64,000 nucleotides of DNA from Citrus sinensis (Eukaryota > Streptophyta > Magnoliopsida > Sapindales > Rutaceae): the NCBI RefSeq assembly GCF_022201045.2, contig NC_068559.1, positions 19,773,501-19,837,500 on the forward strand. Direction: 5' to 3'. The stretch's first letter is position 1; every line of letters starts with the position of its first letter. The position numbers and the translations under genes are program-made. This document shows positions 34,492 to 45,341 of this stretch, piece after piece. Under the pieces are notes generated by a model, which saw nothing but the letters and a program-made list of their open reading frames with translations, did not search any database and was not told the origin of the DNA.

Positions 34492-36586
34492 ATGCAATCC
34501 GCCTCTGTTTCTGCTGCCTTGCCCAGTTCCTCCTGTCACTACTCTTACCCTGTACCGAATCGTTTCCTCCATTTCCGAAACCTACATCTCAAGAAAACTC
34601 TCAATTCTCTTTCGCTTTCCAGGAACCAAATTCACGCCAAAAACTTCTGTTCTTTAACTCTCCCTACAGCAAACAGTTTCAGCAAAGAGCAAGAAGAAAA
34701 CCTAAGAAAAGATAACAAATTACACCCAGACCAAAACCATACGTTCCTTGATCAATTCTACTCTTCCGCTGACACTAACAAGCTCCGTAACCAAGACCCA
34801 GAATCTCAAAACCAAGAACAAGACGAAGAGCCGCGATATAATAAAGACAAATATTGGACTGTGCTTTGCACAAACATGTGGTGGTCGCAGTTGAAAGCAG
34901 CTTTGGGACAGAGAATCAACGTAGAGGGCATTGTTTCATCGACGGTGGTATTCGCTAAAGATCGTCACTTGGCGCTACCACATGTAACGGTGCCCGACAT
35001 AAGGTACATTGATTGGGCAGAACTTCAAAGGAGGGGTTTTAAAGGTGTGGTGTTTGATAAGGATAACACTTTAACTGCTCCTTACTCTTTGACACTTTGG
35101 GGTCCCCTTAGTTCTTCAATTGAGCAGTGTAAATCGGTGTTCGGTCACGATATTGCTGTGTTTAGTAACTCTGCTGGTAATTTAGGCAATTGCCTATTTA
35201 CTGCTTGCTTGTTGATTTGGTTGTTGCTTTTGTTCTTTTCACAATGTCTGTGTATTTGGTTTTAATGTATTAGGTCTTTATGAGTATGACAATGATGCTT
35301 CGAAAGCGAGGAAACTTGAGGGAAAAATTGGGATCAAAGTTATAAGGCACCGTAAGTACTTTACTTGAGCAATATTCATCTTTCATCTTCTGTCTGTAGC
35401 TTTTAAGTCATTGTTAGAAATTAATCTGTGCTAAATGTGCTCAGTGTGATGGCCAACTAATTATCATGGCCAGTCCAGTTCTAATTTAATCTGTGACTAA
35501 TGTGGAGATCAATATGTTATATTTTAGGGGTGAAGAAACCAGCTGGAACTGCTGAAGAGATTGAGAAACACTTTGGTTGTCAATCATCGCAGCTTATCAT
35601 GGTAGATATGTGTAGAATTGTTATATTTCCTGGCCCTGTTGTAATCTTCTTACTGTATAATTAGCATAAATATAACTGCGGCAGGTGGGCGATCGACCTT
35701 TCACAGATATTGTTTACGGGAATCGAAATGGGTTTTTGACTATATTGACTGAACCGTTAAGTCTTGCTGAGGAGCCATTCATTGTTAGGCAGGTTGGTTT
35801 TACATTCATGAAATTTCCTCTTTGATGCTCTGCAAAGCATTGTTAAAGTAGCAACGAATCTAGAGTGGTTATAATGTTTTGATATTTGGTTGGTTTTACC
35901 TACATGGAAGCTTGATGTGATTAGTGTAAACTTGTTATTAAAAGGTTATTCATGAATTGTGTGAACTGCAGGGTCCTGAGCCCCATCCAACCAAAAGATC
36001 TTCTATTCAGTTCAGTGAATATTATCAGTTGGCAATTTAATTGATTTATGCTAATTAGTTTCGAGTTTAGTGTTCCTCATTTATTTGCTTCATTGAAAGT
36101 ACTTTTTGCCATGATGAAAAGTAAATTGTATCTTGGCTTTTTAAGATTTTTTAGTAATTTGTTCATTTGACTTTTAAAAGACTTCAACTTTAACATATCA
36201 AATACATTATTGTTCAAGAATACAAAGCCAAGAACTCCCTCACCCTGGCCAAAATTTGTCTGGTATCTGTTATTGTAATTGTCTCATATAGTTTGAATCA
36301 ACTGATGTTTGTTTTCCCTGTTTTAGCCAGCCTCCCAAAACTTGGCCATTAGCTTCAGCATTGTTTGTGTTGCCAATGCCACCCATTATTCGTTGCTTCC
36401 TTATCATTGTTGGCAGTGAGGTGTTGTTTTATTTTGCTTCTTATCATTTGATTGCTAATGATGTTTCAGGTTAGGAAACTAGAAGTAACCATTGTGAACT
36501 GTTGGTTTAGAAGAGGGTTGAAGCCAATTAGTCACAATCTATTGCCGGATGCCATGCAATGTGTGAAAGATCCCCCATCTCTGTAA
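34492..36586 (+). CDS. PGPP1: Plastid HAD phosphatase, phosphatidylglycerophosphate phosphatase type
   Basis: Five exons: 34492-35176, 35274-35351, 35528-35601, 35685-35792 and 36470-36586. All are GT-AG and in phase; total 353 residues. The first 60 or so residues are Ser/Thr/Asn-rich with few acidic residues, as in a chloroplast transit peptide; a low-complexity acidic linker follows. The HAD core shows motif I FDKDNTLTAPY with the nucleophile Asp189 and Asp191, motif II IAVFSNSAG, a conserved Lys in VKKPAGTAEEIEKHFGC, and motif III GDRPFTDIVYGNRNG. The protein matches the YqeG/Gep4 family; Arabidopsis PGPP1 dephosphorylates phosphatidylglycerophosphate to phosphatidylglycerol in plastids, needed for thylakoid lipid. 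The C-terminal segment (EEPFIVRQVRKLE onward) also fits this family. Confidence 0.93.
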
Positions 36587-37265
36587 GAAACTTTGTAGAT
36601 AGTTGCAAAAGCAATGATTCATGTTTCCGGATTTTTTTGTTTTCACCATTCATTTATGTGATCCTCATGATATTGATATTTCTTTTTTGGCTAGTGAATC
36701 CAATTTTATTGCTTGCAATCGGAGCTGAAAATGTTGAGAAGGATTGTTATCGTAGCTATGAATCTATAGAAGAATTTCACGCCCCCAAATCCTGGCTTTG
36801 AATCTTATGGAAACTAGAGATGGTAACCATGAACCAATGGCCAGCCACTCATATACCAATGATCACTCATGTGCCATTACTTAGTAGAATGACAACTTTG
36901 CATGTTCTCTCATCACATGATGGGATTAAAAGCTATATTTTAAAAATGAAGTTGAATTTGTTATAAATTTCCGATAACTACATTGAATAAATGAAAATTT
37001 TAAAATTAAACTGTTGACGTAATTAAAATTTAAAACGATTGAAAACATAGTTTAAACATGTTAACACACAAAATGAGAGGAATATTAAAACTGCCTGAGA
37101 AACTTCCCCAATGCACTTATGGTGTATACTTAATCATTGATTAACTGGTCTATGCTTAATAATTGATTGAAGTAGCTAATATTCTCTCCGCGATAGAATG
37201 TGTAGAGACAAGAGTTTATACAACATAATTATGTAAGGAAAAATCACAGCCGTATTGCTGGTTGT
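36587..37265. other. Short convergent intergenic region
   Basis: Holds the 3' UTRs of the phosphatase (+) and of the P450 (-), which face each other. No gene seen; a frame at 36559-36801 overlaps the phosphatase end and has no signature. Confidence 0.6.
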
Positions 37266-38777
37266 TTACAACTTGGGAGAAATCTTGATGGGCATTCCTT
37301 GGGAAGGAAATGGGAGAGGATCCATGGTGATTGACTCGTTGGGATTAATTAAAGACCAATCATAGCGAGTTACAACATAATGAACAAAGATGATGATGTT
37401 TAGCTTGGCCAGTTGGTAGCCTGCGCACAATCTTGGCCCTCCTCCGAATGGAAGATAGACATATGGAGGCACTGATTCCTCGAACCTTCTGGGATCGAAA
37501 CTCAGAGGATCTTCAAAATACTCCGGATTCGAATGTGTTCCAAATGCTGTCCATAAAACCTTCCAGCCTTTAGGAATGGTGAATCCCTCATACTCAATGT
37601 CAGAAACTGCTTTTCTGAAGGAGCCGAAGATGGGAGGGAAGAGCCGCATGCTTTCGCGAGCAACTTGCCAGGTGTATTTTATCTTCTTCATGTCTTCCAG
37701 TGTTAGAATTTCGCCAGCTCTTTTATTATTCATTATGTTAACATGTTCTGCATGCCGTGATTGAGCAAGATTAAAATTGTTGAAATGAAAGTTTACTAAA
37801 AGCTAAGCTCAAAGGGAATTTAACTATATGTATGTACCTTGTAGGAGGAGAGAATAGCAATCTGGATGCTGCGCTAACATCTTAAACGTCATGGCAATGG
37901 CAAAAGATGTGGTATCATGCGCTGCAAAGACGAGCAAGACAACGTTATCAGTAACCTCTGCCTCTGTAATGTCTCCTCGAATCATCCCAGCAACCAGTTG
38001 CGACAATAACATCCCTTCTTGTTCATTTCCAAATTCCATCTCATTTCTCTTTTCTCTCACAACTTTTACCAACATCTTTTCTATCTCTTGCCTTGCTTTC
38101 TTTGCTCGCGAGAATCTTGATCCTGGAAACTTAATTGCCGGAGCAAAAACACCTTCTAAAACTCTCTCAAAGGTGTTCAACATCCCAGGCTCAACTCTGA
38201 TGCCTAATAGACACTCGAACACTATGGTGAATGTCAAAATCTTCGTCGAACGATAAAGGCTAAGGCTGTCTTGGCCATGCCAGTGTGCATCAAGGTGAAG
38301 CTGAACTGAGTTGCAAATTTTGGGAACTAAAGCATCCAGCCCTGCATTGTGAAGGCAACTGGCTAGTATCCCTCTGATGCAACGATGCTGTTCGCCTTGC
38401 TTTTGCATGATGCTTTCATTGCCCATTAGCTGAACCGATGAGGATGGCCATGAGCTTATCACCAACTTGAATTCATTCGACAAGAAAAACCGATTGGCTT
38501 CTGCACCATTGACAACAACTGTGGGTGAGCCTAACAGCCTTGTTTTGAAAATCTTGCCATATTTTGTCACCCGAGGTTGAACAAAGTCATCAAACAAACG
38601 ATTGTTACGCTGAGCTTTGAAGAACTCTATAGTTTCCCCTATAAAAGGATGCCCCATATCTCCTGGTGGGAGCTGCTTCCGGGTTTTGTGACAACTGGCC
38701 TTGTGTGTCAAGAATATGATAAAGGCCGCCACTGCAGCCAAGAGGGGGTAAAGAAGATAGCTAATTTGAATAGCCAT
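37266..38777 (-). CDS. Cytochrome P450, CYP716 family type
   Basis: Two exons, 38777-37838 and 37747-37266, with donor CAAG|GTACAT and acceptor CATGCAG in phase; 473 residues, the usual size for this family. The frame extends nine bases upstream to a GTG, but the ATG at 38777 (MAIQISYLLYPLLAAVAAFIIF) starts the ER membrane anchor. Visible P450 features: Pro-rich hinge (KQLPPGDMGHPFIGET), I-helix oxygen-activation motif FAAHDTTS, K-helix ExxR in ARESMR, PERF-like FDPRRF, and heme loop FGGGPRLCAG with the axial Cys. CYP716 enzymes are ER-bound monooxygenases that oxidise triterpene scaffolds, often at C-28; a minority act on diterpenes. The substrate of this one cannot be told from sequence. 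An ATTTATA (minus-strand TATAAAT) at 38821-38827 lies about 45 bases before the ATG. Confidence 0.9.
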
Positions 38778-39302
38778 TGATGGCACTGATTACTGATTAT
38801 TGCGTGAAAATGATCAGGTGATTTATATGCATCAATAGAGCCGAATAAGTCAAAGCGTTTTGTTTTGTATTTTTTAAACAAAAGTCAAGCAATAAACATG
38901 CGTACATATCCATCGCACTAATTATGTATTACACAACTTTGTTGACTTTCTAGAGTATTAGAACAGTGGTGATGGTTCATTAAGAAGAGCATTGCATGTG
39001 CAGAGCCGGCCAAGAAGAAACGAACACGTAATCATCATAATATATCTGAGACCGAAAGATCCGTCCGTTTGTTTCATTGTTCTTGATTTATTAATTGTTT
39101 CATTGTTCTGGATTTGTTAAAATTCAGAAAGTATCCCTGAAAATCTGCCGGGTCTAATTATGTATAGAGAATTTTAATATCCCTTTATTAGCAAGTCAAA
39201 TCCCAGAAGATGGAATCACTTTCACCACCATTGACAGCCGAATACAATGATTTTTCAATTCTAAGGTCTTGCTACGTTGCATCAGCTACACCGTGCATCC
39301 GC

Positions 39303-39305
<3 letters not shown>

Positions 39306-39334
<29 letters not shown>
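39306..39334. repeat. (AT)n microsatellite
   Basis: About 14 uninterrupted AT units in intergenic DNA. Confidence 0.95.
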
Positions 39335-39337
<3 letters not shown>

Positions 39338-39813
39338 AATTTTCCCGAACAAATTTTTCATTAATGGTAACAATATAATTTTGAACGACACACAAGTTGT
39401 AGACACCAATGGGAAAATTGTTACGAATAAAGGAAAGCGCAGGGAGATGCATAATGCATGCAATGCACTTTAGTCACTTCCTCAATTATAAAAAAGGAAG
39501 ATGAGAAATAATCGGCCTTGCGACTCTTTAGCACCAATGTGAAGCAAGAAACTGGTGTGCCGCACTGGCTGAATCTTGTTGATTAACATGGCAAAATGTT
39601 AATACTAAGTTTTAATTGATCTAGAATTACCACGTGCATAATAGAATAATAAGACAGACCTTAATTTTATAGCCATTACAGCTTCCATCCGGAGATGCAT
39701 TCAACATGCCCCACAACTTACTCAAACTTGCAAGATGGACAATCTTTGTATCAAAGTATCACCGACTGTAATTGAATCTCGCCCATATTTTATAAGTCAT
39801 CCACTTCAGTTCT

Positions 39814-40051
39814 GTTTGGAATTGAGGTGTTGTGGAAAAAAAAATGTAATTATAAAATAAAAATTAATAATATGTAATAAATATAAATTTTAAATAATAA
39901 TTTTAATAAAATTATTAAAGATATAATAGATTTTCTATTATACAAATAAAAAATCATATTAATATAACTTCCAAGCTATAACAGTTAGTGTTTACAAAAC
40001 ACTTTAGTGTTGTAGCTTAAAAGTTATAACTGCCCAACCTCAATCTCAAAC
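39814..40051 (+). mobile_element. MITE copy A
   Basis: About 238 bp from GTTTGGAATTGAGG to CCTCAATCTCAAAC, an inverted pair. It matches copy B 82 bp downstream over its whole length, including AATAATATGTA, AAATTTTAAATAATAATTTT, AAACACTTTAGTGTTGTA. No coding capacity. Confidence 0.8.
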
Positions 40052-40132
40052 GCACCCTTCATGTCATCGAACATGTGTCAATTTCAGTACATATGATTCA
40101 ATGTTCATCACCGTCTAATGGATTATGATCCT

Positions 40133-40394
40133 GTTTGAAATTGAGGTGTTGTACCTTTTAAAATACAGCTGTTGTGGAAAAAAAAACTGTAACTATAAAA
40201 CAAAAGTTAATAATATGTAGTAAGTACAAATTTTAAATAATAATTTTGATAAAATTATTAAAGATAAAATAGATTTTTCATTATAGAACTGAAAAATCAT
40301 ATAAACATAACTTTTAAATTATAACAACTAATATTTACCAAACACTTTAGTGTTGTACATTTTAAATTACAACTGTTCAACCTTAATCTCTAAC
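40133..40394 (+). mobile_element. MITE copy B
   Basis: About 262 bp from GTTTGAAATTGAGG to CCTTAATCTCTAAC, in the same orientation as copy A and opposite to the copy at 11339. It has an extra 20-odd bases (CCTTTTAAAATACAGC segment) near the left end that copy A lacks and that the 11339 copy retains. Copy A is therefore an internal deletion derivative. No coding capacity. Confidence 0.8.
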
Positions 40395-41283
40395 GAACCT
40401 ATATATAAGAGTGATTACTCGACAAGCAAACGAGAAATTATTTTTTTTCTTTTTTTTGAACTAATCACTCGAGTTTGAATTTGAAACCAAATTCAAAACT
40501 TTGTATATTTGTCACGAAGAACAAATGGAAACAATTACTATGCAAAAGACTAATGGCATCAGACACTTGATATGCACTGTGTTCTATAAATCCAACTGTC
40601 TGGATTTATAATTTTACGCGTGAATCAGTTTATTGATATGATAGTACTCAGCTCAGAGTAGACCCATTGCATGGGAGCTAATAAAATTTCTGACCAAATT
40701 TAACCTACTAAACAGCGATTGATATAATACATCCAATTGAATACCATCGTTTGGTGCGGAAACAGACGAGTCAAAGTAACCGTTGAGGCATCGTGGTAGA
40801 GAAAAAGAACCCACATGCCTTCGTAATAAAGCAGCATCTTCCTTCTGCTCCATGAGAGGGATTTGTCATTGATTCATCTTCATCATTCCGACGTGTGGTT
40901 GCATTTAAAGTACGGACATCCGCATTCAAACATGACTCGTGCAATAGACAAGTCAAAAACTATATTAAAAATTGTCGACCCATCAAAACTTTTCCCATCT
41001 ATTAGCAGGTAATTTTTTTTTATTCAAAGGTTAATTTAATGGTACTAAAAGATACTTGAAATAACCAAAAGATTCCTCAAGAAATGTCAAAACATCTGTA
41101 AGTTTTGGATCTCGTAAAAAGATTTTACAAACAAACATTTCAATCCAAAATTGACTCCCCCAAGCAAGAATTAGACCACCTTTCCTGAAAAATTAAGCTA
41201 GTATTTGCTCCCAGAACAGCGACAAACAATGACCATTTACAAATTAAGTTATAATGAGGCTTTGCCGGTTAGTTGACCTTACT

Positions 41284-41873
41284 GTATTACATAGAGTTGG
41301 TGGTAAAATGAGTCATGAGATCGTGTTCGCATTAAGCCAATTTCGTATCGTGTTAAATTTAAACCGACTGAAATACGACTTATTTAATAATCGCATCAGA
41401 ATATTGAGACCCTAATTCAATATAAAAAATAAATAGGTTATCCAATAACCTACACACACATTTACACTATTTTAAGTTCCAATTGTATAGATGTAAGTAA
41501 TATTATATATTGCTATAATAAATATACATGTCTACCAATATTTTGTACATCTTTACTATTGAAGTTCTCAATCTATAAAATATTTTATAAATGAAATATA
41601 TTGTCCCAAAAAAAAGGAAGAAGAGGAACATAATCCACAATATTTGATTTTTGATGACAAGAATCTACAAATTAATTTAGAAAATAAAATATAATCGTGT
41701 CGTTAGTCAGATAAATGAGTTAAAAACTTTTAACTGCACGAAAAAAGATCATGTTAACTCATAGGTGACCATATAATAAATCGTGTCACATTTGACGACT
41801 CATATCCATTTCTTCATGTTGTTTTCATGTTGGGTAATCGGACCGTGTCAATTTTACCAGCTCTAATATTTCA
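41284..41873. mobile_element. Non-autonomous hAT-like element, TAGAGYTGG ends
   Basis: The unit is 41292-41865 (574 bp). The left end is TAGAGTTGG, with an extra TGG before TAAAATGA; the complement of the right end is TAGAGCTGGTAAAATTGA. Flanks GTATTACA and ATATTTCA agree at 6 of 8. Subterminal motifs of TCGTGT type recur (for example ATCGTGTT, TATCGTGTTAA, AATCGTGTC, ACCGTGTC). No coding capacity. Confidence 0.65.
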
Positions 41874-43866
41874 TTTTTATGATTTACTTACAGAAGTAAC
41901 TCAAAAACTATGACAACTCACAATGAACGTAAAGTGTCCTAGTAGAGCTGTATTTTACATAGAGAAATAATTTTGAATCAAGAAAAAAATGAAAATAAAA
42001 ATCAATATCGAGAAACAGTTACAGGCTATAGTTCTGAATGAAAATCGAATCTATAATATCTGTGCTATAAGTATTGGTCAAAGGTAGGCTTGGCATGAAA
42101 CAAGAATTGAGCTAGCAAACCCTAAAAATATCACAACCTTTGCTGTCATCTTTACTACTCTTCTGAAATTTTTCTGCAACTTCACCTAATTTTCTGTCAC
42201 TGCAAATAAATTTGAGACAACAACCCACTTCCAGTTTCAGAATTGTGGTCCCTTGCACTTTACTTATTTGCTTGTGATTTATATTTTCATTTGTTCATCA
42301 TCCCCATCCATCCATCCATGATCCACCACACATTGTTTATCTGTCCATTTGAGAGCTAACCATGTACAAACTTACTGTAATTTCCCATTTTCTGGACCCA
42401 ACACAACTATAATTCTGTGATCATATACTGAAGTAAATTAACTTCTAGCCAAAAATGAAATCAAATATCTAACTCAAAATTTTCGAACAGATATATTTCC
42501 AGGGTGATTGTTGGGACCAGCTAGACCTAGTCCCCACTGTAAACCTGTAGTTGAATAATTCTGAGGCTCGATAGCATCTTTAATATGCAGCATTACGTAT
42601 TAGAAACTCTCACTGGAGCAGCTAGAGTAAGACTCAAAGCTTACAATATTATAAAGCAAATACAAGAGTTTCTAATATTCCATTAAAACAAAAACTAAGG
42701 CCTAAAATCCATAAAAATACGTGTTGTCAGTTTCATCACCATTTTCTTCATGAGTCCATTCAATTCTAATAGAGCAGAAGTGCTTCCATTATTTCGCAGG
42801 ATTGGGTGAAAATTTGTTCGCGATGCAAAATTAATTCATCTTGTTCCATAAATCTAGCTATAGTTAGAAGATAATTACTAAGCTAACAGTTTTTTTCAGA
42901 CTCATTAACTAATGCGACCTAAATTCTGATTACATGCACAAAATTAGCTTATTAGCATGTTATTTCTACCTAGAAATTTCAAAGACTAAAATTGCAACAA
43001 ATCATATAAATTGAGCCACCTTCCACAGTCAATTGTCTACATAAGTTCACATTAATGTGAGAATTAAAAGCACCATTTTTCTTTTCTTGAGTAGAAATAT
43101 CAGAAAGAGCTTCAGGGTGATAAATATAAGACTTTCTCATATGAATTGATCAGCTAAAAAAAATTTGTCCACAAACATTAATCAAATTCCTAAATAAGTT
43201 GGGTTCCATTTTTATTAGTGCCTAGGTGCTTTGAAGTCTTTTCTTATAGCTTCCAATTATCCCATGAAAGTTCTTGTCAGAATCATGTGCTCTAAAGCCT
43301 TTCGTAATAGTTTAATTTGCTCAAGTAATAATGTCCCATTAAATTATTCTTTTCACCTTTTTTTTAAAAAAAAAAAATTCAAAAGAGGCTATTTCCATGC
43401 ATTCATTAGATTCATCTCCTAAGATGTAGGGACATTGGTTCATACCTCAATTGTTAATTTCAATCATGAAATTCCTCATTATTGTTATGTTTTCATTCAC
43501 CTAATCTTAATGATAAAGACACTTTTTCTACCATAATATCATTAAAATATTCATAACCCGTTTGTTTCCTCTTCTCCTTGTCCAAGCAAGAATTCAAAGA
43601 AAGGACAAGACAATTAGCCCATGGTTACCACCAAATCCCTACAGAATCTACACAAATTGCCAATTAAGGATGGTTAAATTTCACAATTACTTATATAAAA
43701 TGAGCTAACAATTGGTAGTAAAATGTGCATGAGAATAGCGAAGAAAAAGAGCAAGGGTAATAGCCATGTTCATATGACATATTTGATATGATTTTATGTG
43801 CTCCTTCAGCTAGAGGCTGCTTCAACAAGCATTATTGCAATGAAGCAAAGTTATTAATGATGCATA

Positions 43867-43874
43867 TAAATGCT
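43867..43874 (+). promoter_or_regulatory. TATA box overlapping an L1-box-like TAAATGCT
   Basis: ATATAAATGCT includes a TATA-type core (TATAAAT) and TAAATGCT, one base off the L1 box TAAATG(C/T)A that drives epidermal expression of PDF1 genes. It lies about 155 bases before the ATG. The L1 reading is weak because of the mismatch. Confidence 0.35.
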
Positions 43875-44025
43875 CCTGCTGTTCATCAACTAACCACATA
43901 CTCCTCCACCTGCAAATATTTACTTCACCCTGCCTGCTCTTTATATTCACAGCACTCCTCTCAAACATACACAGTATCCAATCTTCACAATCATTCCCCT
44001 CTTGTAAGTTTCAAAAAGACAAGAG

Positions 44026-45341
44026 ATGAAGAGAGAAAGAGGCATGCTGGCTTCTTTGTTCATGTGGGCTACGGTTGCTGGGTTTCTCTTCCAGAACCTA
44101 GTAATTCCTGTAATGTCCATTCGCTTTGAAGATCAGAAGCACTACTACTCTCCGCCAGACCCACATTCAGGAAGTCCCCCAACAGGTCTCTCACACATAT
44201 GTCTCTTCTGTTTCCTTATTTTTAAAATACTGTTATTATCAAAACTAAATTACGGCAGATTGCAGTTTTCACTCTTTGCCAGAAAATATTATTGTGTAAA
44301 AACCACTAGATATTTTCAATGAGGCACATTTTAAACACTCATCCTATCATAAATGTCTAGCATTAAGCCGAGTGAACCATTTAAAACACAATTTTAAATT
44401 TCTTTTTCATCTCACAATCTGTGGCCTAATTCTTGTAATAATTGCAGGTTCACACAAGAGTCCACCCCATGGAAAGACACCACCCTCTCATGGAACCCCA
44501 ACGCCACCATCACACGGAACCTACAACCCAACTCCATCACCACCTTCAAACTGTGGAAATCCACCAAATGAACCTAGCACCCCATCAACCCCATCAATTC
44601 CATCAAACCCTCCTTCCGATGGTGGTGGTTACAACTCTCCTCCAACTTACGGAGGCGGTAGCCCTCCTTCCGACGGTGGTGGTTACAACTCTCCTCCAAC
44701 TTACGGAGGCGGTAGCCCTCCTTCCGACGGTGGTGGTTACAACTCTCCTCCAACTTACGGAGGCGGTAGCCCTCCTGATATTGTCACCCCAAGCCCTCCT
44801 GATACCATCACCCCAAGCCCACCATCCATCACTCCAGGCACCCCTACCATTCCCACACCTCCATTTGACCCAAATTCTCCTGTCCCTGGTACCTGCACGT
44901 AAGTATTTATATGTACTGTTGTGTAATGACTAAAAAACCACAATGGTTGCACACAGTTTTTATCACAACTTGCACATGTTAATAGTTTCATGCATTTATA
45001 TGTTTATTTGCAGTTACTGGAGTTCTCACCCGGGATTGATATGGGGTCTGCTGGGCTGGTGGGGTACATTGGGCGGCATAGGTGTGCCTAGTGTTCCTGG
45101 TTTTGGGTCAAGTACGAGCCTCCTGCAAGCTCTTTCCAACACTCACACTGATGGATTTGGAGCACTCTACAGAGAAGGAACTGCATCCTGGCTCAACTCC
45201 GTGGCCAGCCATAGATTCCCTTTCACAACCAACCAAGTCCGGAACAGTTTTGTAGCAGCACTCCACTCAGACAAGGCAGCAGCAGCTCAAGCTCGGCTCT
45301 TCAAGCTTGCCAATGAGGGCCACCTCAAGCCAAGAGTCTGA
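44026..45341 (+). CDS. PDF1: Protodermal factor 1-like proline-rich cell-wall protein
   Basis: Three exons: 44026-44185, 44448-44898 and 45014-45341, all GT-AG and in phase; 312 residues. A signal peptide (MLASLFMWATVAGFLF) is followed by a Pro/Ser/Gly-rich region with SPPHGK, HGTPTPPSHG and three exact 18-residue repeats (PPSDGGGYNSPPTYGGGS). A conserved non-repetitive C-terminal domain completes it: YWSSHPGLIWGLLGWWGTLG, TDGFGALYREGTASWLNSVAS and DKAAAAQARLFKLANEGHLKPRV. This domain with an N-terminal Pro-rich part is diagnostic for PDF1 of Arabidopsis and its cotton homologues, which are secreted proteins of the shoot epidermis (L1 layer) and fibres. The length of the repeat tract varies between species, so its number here is not abnormal. 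Confidence 0.92.
44608..44769 (+). repeat. Coding tandem repeat, 3 x 54 bp
   Basis: Three back-to-back 54-base units at 44608, 44662 and 44716. They differ at essentially one base (GAT versus GAC) in the first two and drift only at the end of the third. They encode PPSDGGGYNSPPTYGGGS three times within the PDF1-like exon 2. Confidence 0.92.

Larger units (their letters stand above)
38778..44025. other. Intergenic, MITEs and microsatellite, no gene seen
   Basis: Contains the promoter of the P450, an (AT)n array (39306-39334), two tandem-placed MITEs, a hAT-like element at 41292 and a 10-bp perfect hairpin (40585-40610). The stretch 41866-43700 is AT-rich and gave no frame with a signature on either strand. 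Confidence 0.6.

Noticed and set aside
36559-36801. 80-codon open frame after the phosphatase
   Set aside because: Overlaps the last exon in another frame and shows no signature; it is 3' UTR.
36815-36823. TAGAGATGG, like the hAT terminus in this window
   Set aside because: No matching opposite end or 8-bp flank found within a few kilobases; probably chance.
40585-40610. Perfect 10-bp hairpin (TATAAATCCA with a six-base loop)
   Set aside because: Single small palindrome in AT-rich DNA with no gene, terminator role or microRNA-like length around it.
44442-44933. 163-codon plus-strand frame rich in His/Pro/Leu
   Set aside because: Alternative frame of the PDF1-like repeat exon; the frame that splices at 44448 and 44898 carries the conserved family domain.
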